A stretch of DNA of 64,000 nt, taken from contig PZJY01000002.1 of assembly GCA_031472005.1 (NCBI GenBank), positions 3,162,001-3,226,000 of the forward strand, read 5' to 3'. The stretch is from Tetracladium setigerum (lineage: Eukaryota > Ascomycota > Leotiomycetes > Helotiales). The position numbers and the translations under genes are program-made. A model generated the notes under the pieces. The model was not told the DNA's origin. It did no database searches and saw only the letters and a list, made by a program, of their open reading frames with translations. Each line of letters opens with the position of its first letter. The stretch's first letter is position 1. Below are positions 34,300 through 43,548 of the stretch, piece after piece.

Positions 34300-35134
34300 T
34301 TACTTCTTTTGGCTTGCATTCCTTTGCTTCTCTCTTGCTGCGTGGGATCGTTCGGAGAATACATTAGAACCTTGGAAGATTTCGTACCCGCAGAGGTTCG
34401 CAATCAAGTCCATGTCCTTTTGCATAATCGTAGCCCTATTGGCGGCAATGGTAATTTGATGGGAAGCTATACCGTATTAGTAATTGTTATTGCGTATGAA
34501 GTTACTTGTATTACTGACCATCGAAGAATCCAATGAGAAAAGCTTCCGTCACCTCTTGAATAGCAGCGATAGCGGATGCTTGGAATCGGAGATCGCCGCG
34601 GACATTTGATGCAATCTCACGAATCAAACGTTGGAAGGGGAGCTTTGGGATAAGCAGTTCGAATGATTTTTGGTATTTGCGAATCTCACGGAGAGCTGCA
34701 GCTATATGGCTGTTAGCCTAAGCGCCGCGTAGTGTATAGACAAGCAACTTACTTCCTGGCTTGTACTTTCTTGGCTTCTTCACTTTGCCAGCAGCGCCCT
34801 TGCCAGCAGCGCCCTTGCCAGCAGCGCCCTTGCCAGCAACGCCTTTGCCAGCAACACTCTTACCAGCAACACTCTTACCAGCAACACTCTTACCAGCAAC
34901 ACTCTTACCAGCAACACTCTTACCAGCAACACCCTTACCAGCAACACCCTTTCCCTTTGCCTTGCTCTCGTCCTCAGGGTTGCTCTCGTCCTCAGAGTTG
35001 CTCTCGTCCTCAGGGTTGCTCTCGTCAGGAGGGGCCGCGGCGACAAGGTCCTTACGAAGTGCCTTTGCAGCGAGGTTTTTCCTAGGGACTTTGCCACCAA
35101 CGGATTGGCGAGCAGTCTGTTTAGTCCGTGCCAT
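34300..35134 (-). CDS. Divergent histone H3 variant with repeat-expanded tail
   Basis: Three exons (35134-34753, 34701-34519, 34466-34300), introns 51 and 52 bp, 243 residues against 135-136 for canonical H3. Residues 2-30 match the H3 tail (ARTKQTAR, then [19 protein letters not shown]) with Q at the K9 position and D at S28. Residues 37-60 are four acidic 6-residue units (DESNPE type); residues 63-117 are eleven units of (G/S)(V/A)[13 protein letters not shown] then resumes H3 at K36/K37. The histone fold follows ([50 protein letters not shown]). Loop 1 has H3 length, so this is not CENP-A. The last 30 or so residues, after CGYEIF, are an added basic tail. Donor 2 is GTCAGT, weaker than usual, but the frame after it matches H3. 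Presumably nuclear; function unknown. Confidence 0.85.
34790..34952 (-). repeat. 15-bp tandem repeat inside the H3-like gene
   Basis: Eleven near-identical 15-bp units encode (G/S)(V/A)AGK. Serine units cluster centrally and GAAGK units lie at the downstream end, consistent with unit-by-unit expansion. Confidence 0.85.
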
Positions 35135-35592
35135 TATGACGATGATTCTGACGGTGGTGATTTTGGTAGTCCAGAGGGGTTAAGGGGTCGAAAATTGTGT
35201 TGGTGGTGGTGAAGTGTTGTTGTTGATGTTGTTGTGATTAGATCGGTTAATTCCAACAATAGATAAAAGTGATATGTTGATGCCAAGACTTCACTTCACG
35301 TAGTCACGTGATCAGTGCTAGCGGCCGATTTTCGATCACGTTTCTCTCACTTAGTTACAGTTTCACTTTCGCCATGTCACTTCTATTTTTCTACAACTTT
35401 TTTTAAGATCGATCGATCTCGCCTGCAGAGTTCGACAGCAACAGATCCAGCTCTCTCTTGCAACGATCTCTCTCTCTCTCGACTGTTTCTGCTCTGCTCT
35501 CTCTCTGTCTCCAGCTTGTGCTTCTACTCTGCTTTGCTATCTCTCTCTCCGGCAAACCCAACTTTAGCCTCGACCTCAACCCAACTCGAACG
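35135..35592. promoter_or_regulatory. Divergent promoter of the H3-like gene and the acidic-protein gene
   Basis: 458 bp separate the two starts. The middle holds CACGTG (near 35304) and a second GATCACG-type site (near 35333), and the plus-strand side has a long CT-rich tract (about 35450-35550), typical of fungal core promoters or 5' leaders. Shared control of the two genes is inference. Confidence 0.6.
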
Positions 35593-36379
35593 ATGTCGTC
35601 GGATTGGGATGTCCGCCGCAATGCGGTCAAGACTACAACAAAGAAGCTCGTAGCTGATGCACATCAAAATGATAGAAATGCCTGGCAGCGAGTCAAAAAT
35701 AAAGTTTACGACAAGCCCGGTTTTGCAGCAAAGTCGCCAGCCGAGCAAAAAGTTATTCTTACCGCCGCCAGAAAGGCTATGATGACTCAACGCGAGCTCC
35801 AAGGAATCGACGCCGATACTAAGATTGCCACTGCTTACGATATCGAACAAACTGAACTTGAGCGTATCAAGGCCGATGAGAAGAAGCATTTGGATGCGAA
35901 CTTGGCTGTCGCCACAGAGAAGGTATGTTGTTTGTTTACAATATGTGGTGTTACTTACTTACTTGCGTATATAGTTACGCCACAACAAGCGCCTTCGGGA
36001 GGAGGATGATGATGAGGACGGTAACGAGGATGAGGATGCTCCGGTTGCTGCGTTTCGTGCTACGGTTATAGATGGAGCTATTAGACTCCGTCTCAAAACG
36101 GTTGTCAAGCGACTAGAGCGGGACATTGTTCTTGGTGGTTGCAAGCGATATCTCAGCACTCAAAAGGAGATCGACGAGTTCACTCGACAGGTTATTGACC
36201 CCGATTGGATCAATACGTCTGCATCTGATGTAGAGAATGCTGCCAATGAGGAGGACGAAGGGGATGAGGAGGAGGCCGACGATGATGGAGGTGATATTGA
36301 AGTTGTTGTTTCTGAGGACGAAACTGAGGATGGCAACGATGATAATGATGAGGATTTGGAGGATTGGATCGTGGCATAA
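35593..36379 (+). CDS. Unknown coiled, highly acidic protein, divergent partner of the H3-like gene
   Basis: Two exons (35593-35922, 35975-36379), 52-bp intron, 244 residues. The N-terminal 115 residues are charged and helical (WQRVKNKVYDKPGFAAKSPA, then YDIEQTELERIKADEKKHLD). A first acidic run (EEDDDEDGNEDEDA) follows, then a basic-hydrophobic helical segment (AIRLRLKTVVKRLERDIV), then a C-terminal 50-residue acidic tail (EEDEGDEEEADDDGGD). I know no family for it. The layout of helical module plus Asp/Glu-rich tails is common in histone chaperones and other histone-binding proteins, and the gene shares a promoter region with an H3 variant, so a chaperone role is a hypothesis only. An upstream in-frame Met (35458) would add a CT-rich, signal-peptide-like leader and is rejected as 5' untranslated sequence. 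Confidence 0.75.
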
Positions 36380-36383
36380 CGAG

Positions 36384-36487
36384 GATAATGGAGGTGAGAT
36401 TGAAGTGGCTGTTTCTGAGAACGAGACTAAGGACGGCAACGCAACAATGATAACGACAAGGATTTCGATGATTATATCATGGCATAA
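36384..36487 (+). repeat. Tandem, decayed copy of the 3' end of the acidic-protein gene
   Basis: Repeats 36281-36379 (the last 99 bp including the TAA) immediately after the stop. Shared landmarks are GATnATGGAGGTGAnATTGAAG, GTTTCTGAG, and the terminal TCnTGGCATAA. It has a net 5-bp insertion and several base changes that break the frame. Confidence 0.85.
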
Positions 36488-36835
36488 GCTATTCACAATA
36501 GCGTAAATAAATGAATTAGGCGCTGAAGAACATCATACCGTGTCTCTCAGGCGTGTCTCTCCTCTACTTTCCCTAGACCTGCTAAAGCTATAGCATAAAC
36601 CTTTTCACTCCTGGATCCCAAATAAGCCATTCTAACACCTGATCACATAGTCAGTGGGATACTGTTAGTTCTAGATCCAAACATACCTTTATTAATATTA
36701 TCCCGAGAAATCTATCACCTGACATACTCGATAACCGTAATGGAAAGATATGGAACTCAAACGTAATCGGATTCCATTTTCGAATATTACCACTTATTCC
36801 TCTGTTTTCATATGATTGCAGTTAGATATGCACAC
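36488..36835. other. Convergent intergenic region
   Basis: Between the acidic-protein gene (plus) and the 612-aa unknown gene (minus). No feature seen. Confidence 0.5.
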
Positions 36836-39022
36836 TTACACTTCAATCTGACACTTACACATATCATCATATATATCTTCTTCGCTCTCCTGTTCGACTA
36901 CTATGCTGTTAATCCCCGGTGCCCTGTTTCGATACGACGTCTTTAATTTCTGATACTCGGAAACCACTTCCGAGACCATCTCAATATCGTCAATTTGGCG
37001 AGCCAAAGACATTCGTTGTCGTATCAAGCGCCCGAATTCCCAATGAGTAATGATCCAGGCTGAGAATATGTGATGGATTCGATTTTCCAGGTGAGAGACA
37101 AATGAACAAAGTGGCAGGAAGGCGTACAATCGACCGTCAAATTCCTCTGTTCTGCCGAAGAATTCTCCTTGAGGGTCGTGCTCTCTCACAAACAAATCGT
37201 GACAAGTAAACGCTAGAACGATCTGTAACTTTGGATACTGCCTGTACAACTGCGCGTAAGAGTAAGGATATATTGAAGCACCGTCTATACCACGTATCAA
37301 CATGATAACGGTCGTGAAGTCGGGTACATTGTCGAAAAATGTTTTGAACAGAGCATCGTTCTCATCCAAGTCCAACTCGTCTCCGAATTGCTGAACACCA
37401 TTGACGTCCATCACAGCCCATGGCAATGGCTCGTGGGCCTTGCGTCCATTCCAAAAGACGTTCTCTGTCGCATATATGACTTCTCTTGGCAAAAAGTCCT
37501 TGACAAACTTACGCAAGACAGTGAGCCCGGCTGCCTTTGCTGTGACCGTAATTCTCTTAGGCCTTTCACTCGAATGACGTCCACACACAATGACAGATAT
37601 CAAACCAGAAGTATCGGTTGTCATCGATGGCATCGGGATGAGAGGGAATGGTATCTTTTGGAAGATAGGATACGAAGAAGCGTCGTCGGCCCGTTCCTCG
37701 ATGCGTCGAACTTTCATACCTTTTACCTTTCTCCTGGTTGCGAATTGTTGACGTTGCTCTTTGGACCAAGACGCTGTATTTGACGTCAGTAAGCAATATA
37801 TATCAATCAGCAACTCAGACTCGAGCTCACCATGTAAGATACGGCTCTCAACCATAGTGTTTAATTGAAGTTGTTCTTCTTGTCGTTGAGTTCGAGGCAC
37901 TGGCGGTAGCAACACTTTCCTAGCATCCCTCCGCTTTGCATTTTGAACTTTGGTCATCTTCAACTTCCTCTCGTGCCTTTGCTGGACCGTTAAATGCCCT
38001 GATGGATCGAATCATTCAGCACACACAATACTGATTGTGTATTTCAACTTTCAACTTACGAAAAGCTTTTTGGTCCAACTTCGTACCCTTCGAACTCATT
38101 TTTCTCTTGTATATGCCCGCGTCTTCAGCCATTTGCTCAACTCGGTGATAATTCCTTCTTAATAACGTCTTTCTGCGTATCTCGCGAATTGCTTTGGCCT
38201 CCGATGCGTCTAGCCGTCCTACTCTGAAGTAAGTGTTGAACTGATTGGTTTGAAATTGCGGTGCCTGTCTCACTCAGGATGTCATTAAGTTTCTTACTGA
38301 CCGACCCGTCATTTAAAACCCCGATATTGACCTCGAGGGCTTCCTTCAATCTTGGCAAGAAATCGATACTGCGCGGTGGCTCTCCCTCCTTGACCTCTGG
38401 TATCCACACATCTCGCAGCCACTCTGGGCAATTGGGTTCCTCGTTCCTGTATCTAACGGGTGCTGCCAAAGAACCTCTCGCTTTCCCTAGGGACTGCCCT
38501 ATTTGTATGATTAGTACTACAATTTTCTGAATCAATTGTACATATCTCGGACAACAGAGACCTACCTTTTCGAACGTATGGCTTTCCTTTTTTTTTTCCT
38601 TCTCCGATTACAACTTCTACATCTTCTACTGACAACTGGTCTAAGCATAGTAAGTGTGTTGTTACTTGCACAGTTGGAAATGTCAATTTGACCTGGAAAC
38701 TCACCGACCTCTGTCCCACCATGCGTACCATCATCAGTCCCATTGTTAAAGGCTTCATCGAAAGCCTCATCGAAGACATCCTTCTCGTCGAGGTCCTCGT
38801 CTTCGTTCTCCAAATCCTCACAATCGGTCTCACAGTCAACACAATCGGTCTCACAGTCAACACCGTCGTATTCGAAAATACATTTAGATACACTTGCTCG
38901 TGGCATGTACAATATTGCTCCTATGCACTATATTAGTTTGATTACACGAGTGAAGGTTAACACATACCGCTTGATGTGAAAGTCCCTAACACAGGCCCTT
39001 CTTTCTTGTACGGCTCGTCCAT
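36836..39022 (-). CDS. Unknown 612-residue protein, seven exons
   Basis: Exons 39022-38968, 38920-38705, 38640-38566, 38498-38274, 38221-38060, 37998-37831 and 37773-36836 join to exactly 613 codons with six introns of 47-67 bp. MDEPYKKEGPVLGTFTSSGA begins the protein. Residues about 25-90 are acidic with a duplicated VDCETDC motif. A basic region follows (VVIGEGKKKGKPYVRKG), then helical charged stretches (RLDASEAKAIREIRRKTLLR). The C-terminal 300 residues look globular (SGLISVIVCGRHSSERPKR, FPREVIYATENVFW-like block, TVIMLIRGIDGASIYPYSYA). I recognise no domain; no transposase, reverse transcriptase or nuclease motif was found. The consistent splicing argues that it is an expressed host gene. 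Confidence 0.75.
38826..38876 (-). repeat. 21-bp tandem repeat within the 612-aa gene
   Basis: About 2.5 copies of a CACAATCGGTCTCACAGTCAA unit (plus strand, last base of the unit varies), encoding the repeated DCETDCV motif in exon 2. Confidence 0.75.
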
Positions 39023-40274
39023 CTTGCTTCGTTGACTTGCTGCTTTCTAGCAACTATCGACTTGATGATTGGTGTTGTACATAAGATGTCATTGATGATA
39101 AGATTTATGTCGTTATGTTGTAAGGAATAAAGGATGGGAAACGAAGATGTAAAAAGTTCAAGAGGTTCCTTGAGATATTGAGGAAGGATTACCCATCGCT
39201 CCTTCCTTCTCACCCACACGCCAAGCATTCTCAATCAACCTCCTTTCAACGAATCGAAAGCTATGTAAGTATTGAGAGGTCTATATCTAGTCAAAATAAG
39301 GTATTAGCTTTTCTAGTTTATCGTTATATGTATATATTCTTGCATAGACAAGCGTTTGAGTGTCCAGGCATCACCCAATTCGACGTCAATCAAACTTCAC
39401 ACACAAGGCTTGCAAACTCCACATCATTGTTACAACGCTCATAAATGAATCATCCGTTTCGCGATGCTCTTGAGTAAGTGTTGGTGTGTTAGATTTTGGT
39501 GGTGTTGATAGTAAAATAACGGCATCCTCTACAGGTCTATCATTCGGATGATGCTATTCCTTACGCTCCTGAGTAACACATCTTCCTTTGTTAATTTATC
39601 GACTTTTCGCATTTATTTATATGTTGCACTTCTTTGGCTTTTCCCTTTTTCGACTTTTCGACTTTTTGACTTGTTAAATTACTTAAAAGCTGAAATATAT
39701 AAAACGTTAAAAAATATTAACGTGAGATACGTGTGACTAATAAGCCACTATATGGACTGCCTCTAGTTAAATGAAACCCCCTTACTTATATGAAATGCGT
39801 TTTGCGTTCGCTGTGGCAACGTAAGGAATAAAAGTCAATGTTCTCTATGCATGGATCAGTGCCGTCATTCCTCTTTATCTTGGCTAAACATTTTCCTCAG
39901 CCACGTTCAATGGGTGGTAGAGAAGATCCTCATCAGGGCGCTCACGTTCTTTTTAAATAGTGCTTTGTTAGGTCGTGGTCACCCTGCCTCTACAGCAGTA
40001 TCCCTCAGAGAGCCTCATAATGCTCCCAGAGGGCAGGCATCTCCTCTCGTAGATCTTATGAGCAGACTTGATCACATAACATGTACACTAGCATGAGTAT
40101 TCGTTTCTTGAAACTTGTAAATTTACTTCCATTTGTCAAAAAGGAAAAACGCCTATCATCAAGATCGCTAGGGTATTGACGTCTATGCAAGAAAAGTCAT
40201 TAACCACCCAAAGTACCTTCATCATCGTCCGGCTTTATCTATCACAACACACTGTCTCTCTCCCTATGCCGTCT
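39023..40274. other. Intergenic region, AT-rich
   Basis: Promoter of the 612-aa gene and 3' flank of IRS4. It includes one weak candidate small gene (39445-39736) listed separately; otherwise nothing is supported. Confidence 0.5.
39445..39736 (+). CDS. Weak candidate: small two-exon hydrophobic protein
   Basis: ATG at 39445 gives a 29-nt exon ending GA|GTAAGT; an ACAG acceptor at 39531-39534 restores an open frame to 39736, 76 residues (MNHPFRDALESIIRMMLFLT...). The rest is leucine/phenylalanine-rich with two possible membrane segments. No family is recognised, and AT-rich sequence easily encodes such residues, so it may be spurious. Confidence 0.22.
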
Positions 40275-42108
40275 TCACTTCCCAACATTTCTAATCTTAA
40301 TCCCCTTCAAGCTCCCTACACTCCTCCAAACATGATCACTCACTCTGATCGGTAACTTCCTACCTTTAAGTCTCTGATCCACCAACCACAAGCCCACGAC
40401 AAACTCCTCTTTCTGCAACATCCCATTTCCCCCTCTATCAACTAGCGCATAAACCTCCTCCAAAACATCCACATGTAATCTTGACCGCGAGAAAATATCT
40501 CTCACCACTAAATTGCACACCAAATTCTCCGCATTAGGCACTGATAACGGGACATGCAAGCCACGATTTGAGGCAAAGACGCCTTCATAGCGTTTTTTCT
40601 CTCGCTCAGTGATGGAGTCACGCCAGCGTTTACGATCGCCTTCGGCATGTTTGTTAGGGTGTTTTTTCATGATGTGATTCTTGCTGCGGCGTTTTTTATC
40701 GCCTTCGTCTTCTTCTTCTGACCGTGGTTTTCGCATCGTGGTGCGAAGATTGCTGGTACCAGGTTTGGAAGGACTAGGAGTGCGAGAAATGTCGTTGTGA
40801 TGGCTGTGAAAGAGATGTGTTCGGCCATTCCGCCGCGTTGGTGGAGGTACGGGCGGTTGGAGGAGTTGTTTGGAGGGGAGTTGGCGCGGGAGGTGGCAAG
40901 GGAACTGGCCACTATGGCGTTAGCCATAGAGTTGATTGTGCTAAAGGAGTTGACGGATGTGGTGGAGGCAGATGTTAGGCGCTGTCGTTGGGGGGTAGTG
41001 GTAGTAGTGGTTTTGCGGGGAGGTGGTGGGGCTGGTCGATTGTCTGTTGCTGATACAAAGGAATCGTCGGAATCGGAACTTTCGTTGCCATTTCGGACTT
41101 TAGAGGTATTTGGCTTAGTTGGGATGGGCTCTGCGACTGCTTTTGGGGCTAGAGGGACTTCTGGTTTGGATTTTGGTTTGGTTAGTGGTGCACTTCCCGA
41201 ATGACGAAATGGTATGGGACTTGATGCATTTCCCTCCTGTTTTTTGGGCGAAGGCGGCGATAGAAGTGTCGGTCCTTTGGGGGTCATGATATCTGATTGA
41301 GGTCTACGCGGCGAAGGAGATGGTGTACGAAGCTTCCTGGGTGTTGGTTGTCTCGGTTTCTTAGATGGCGGAGGGGTAGGAACCGAAGTCTGCGCTGGAG
41401 CCAGAGCCTCTGTTCTCTTCCTCACAGGTGGTGGTCTTCTTGTGCCTTGCACTTTAGCATTTTGTTCGAACATGCCAATCAATGAATTCGTTGGCGGTAT
41501 CGAAGTGGTATCTAGAGCATGATCCGAGCTCTCCCTAGAAGAACTCCGCCTGGAGGATGGGGACTTCATGAAGTCAGACCTTGGCCTCAAATCTGATCTG
41601 AACTTCGTTTGCGGCCCAGTAATATTTGGGCTAACTGACGCAGATCGTGAAGCTGCTAGTGTAGCTGCCATAAAGGCAGGGGATTGCCTTTGTTCTACCG
41701 AAGTTCCTGAAGGCTGCAAGAATCCCGAACTGTCGAGCCGGCCCATCCGCGATGGACTACCTTTCGTGGAGTTTGCCCTTGATCTTGGAGAGCCCAACCC
41801 AAGACTTTCCCCGTCATTTGATATCCTAGCTTGGTTGGATCTCCTGTATTGTTCGACTTCACTGGTGTTGTGAATCGGTCACCCTGAAGAGCTCCTTGAC
41901 CTCCCCCTCTACCATCCCCTCTCCCAACCTTTGTAGCGGCGGACACAGCTCCATCACTACCCACATACGTGTTGATATCGGGTTTCGGCTTCACCGGAGG
42001 TTTCCAGGCCATAGCAGCACCTCTGAGAGCCGCATCTTGGGCGGCAGAGGGTGATTTATTGGCGAGGCGTGAGTCTTGTGAAGCTCGCAGTACCCGATCG
42101 GTCGTCAT
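40275..42108 (-). CDS. IRS4: IRS4/TAX4-type EH-domain protein, frame broken twice
   Basis: Three consecutive minus frames together give the family layout: an N-terminus with [19 protein letters not shown]; a long basic, serine/proline-rich middle ([35 protein letters not shown]); and a C-terminal EH domain ([54 protein letters not shown]). Frame changes fall between about 41695 and 41880, and near 40860-40885. Both have the polarity of one missing base; I found no intron of fitting length. Family knowledge: Irs4/Tax4 bind and activate the Inp51 phosphatidylinositol phosphatase, affecting PI(4,5)P2, cell-wall integrity, autophagy and rDNA silencing. Length would be about 610 residues. Either the sequence has two indel errors or the gene is degenerate. 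Confidence 0.82.
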
Positions 42109-43548
42109 TAAGGCCGCGATCCCATGCGTAGGGTGAGGTCACGCTTGTAGCTTGGAAGAAGGTCGGGCATGTGCGTAGAAACACTCATAGGAGTGCTGTG
42201 GTGTGACAATGTGAGGAAATCAGTGCAAGTTGTTTACTTCGATAGGTACGAAGTACATGCATCATGGTGTTGATGTTGCTTACGCGGGTTCCTCCAGAGA
42301 TGCGGAGGGCTATTAATAGAAGTACTGTACCTGCGCAAGACCAATATTTGATCACGTGAGTAGACTTAGCTGATGCTATCACCTTTGGAATGTGTGTGAG
42401 ATCCAAGGAAGAGTTTCAATATTCCTAACTGTATGGCATTGCAAAGAAGCGGATAATAGGTAATGGACAATTGAGAAACTCAGAAGGTTGTTAGAGTTGC
42501 AGTTTCACTTCCCCTCCTTCGCACTAGATAAGCGAGTTTAGCTAAAAGTCTACGCAAAGTCGACAAGATAAGAAGTTGCACTAGACTTTCTTCACCAGCT
42601 GCTCCTGCTTATCCTTTCCGCGATGCTCTTATCGACTTTAGGTAGCCTTGAAGCTGAGCTTATCGCCACTCGTGGTCTCCCCCGCGAAACACTCCATCAC
42701 TTTGAAAACAACAACAACAATAGAGAATGAACCGGCTTGGAATCTTTTTTTTAAGTGAGACGGTACGATACATAACGATAAAATAGAAATATATACTGAG
42801 TTTTAGCGAGCTATTGACCTCTACATAACTTTTGTCAGAATGTCCTATTGCTATTCCTGGTATAACCGTGTAACTGAATTTTAAATAAACCTATCTAAGG
42901 TGAATTCGTAAATATAGCCATATATAAACACCATATTACTTTATTATATGCTTTACTTCCCGAAACTATACTAAAGTAAAAAAGACTAAAACTCCTACTA
43001 AATTTAATTTTTTCTCCGCAATAAAGTAAAGAGTAAAGCATCCAAGTTTCAGCTTTCATCACACTTTTCTTTAATACCAATTCTCGCCCTGCCCGGGAAC
43101 ATGAAAGCTTGTGTGTTTTAGGTGCGGTCAAGAAATACTCATACACATTCATTGGATCGGTAAACCAGCAGAAGGCTACTTTTTCCTCGTCGTAATTCTA
43201 CTTCCTGCAAATGCTAACCATATTCAAGTCGCGGAGCAGTACTTCGACAAGACCAGCTTCTGAAGAAAAACAATTAAGACATGTCAGTAAATCCAGTCTC
43301 CTCAACTTCAGCACAATTTCTAAAAGTGTGATGATAAGGTGATATAGTGTTTGGATAAGGTTTTAATTATAAGTTCACTTAGTTTTGCTTATAATTCAGT
43401 CACACCAGTAATAGCATTAGGAAGATAGTACGTGTGAGAATAATTCTAGTAGACATGCATGGCAAGGCCCAATTCCATAGCCCGTATGCCAAGATTACCT
43501 CTAGAGCAAGTCCAAATACCATCAGAATGAAGTTGCGTTACTTGACTT
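42109..43548. other. Intergenic, AT-rich, contains repeat copy B
   Basis: Promoter of IRS4 on the left, AT-rich sequence from about 42760 to 43060, one dispersed repeat copy (42987-43175), then the 3' flank of LIG4. No supported gene. Confidence 0.55.
42987..43175 (+). repeat. Dispersed repeat, copy B
   Basis: Diverged copy of 32028-32380 in the same orientation, sharing its ordered blocks (TCAAGnAATACT, GGATCnGTAAnCCAG, AGAAGG). It is shorter and has a different middle. Many differences are transitions, as might follow repeat-induced point mutation, but this was not quantified. Confidence 0.7.

Noticed and set aside
34790..34952. CRISPR-like regularly spaced repeat
   Set aside because: Units are contiguous 15-mers without unique spacers, in a eukaryotic coding exon.
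34300..35134. Centromeric H3 (CENP-A)
   Set aside because: Loop 1 has canonical H3 length and the tail begins exactly like H3; CENP-A has a longer loop 1 and an unrelated tail.
34718..35183. Repeat-rich open frames on the plus strand and in other frames over the H3-like tail
   Set aside because: They are shadows of the 15-bp and 18-bp repeats; only the minus frame starting at 35134 gives H3 sequence before and after the repeats.
35458..35592. N-terminal extension with signal-peptide look before the acidic protein
   Set aside because: It arises from a CT-rich leader; composition is low complexity and a nuclear-type acidic protein is not expected to be secreted.
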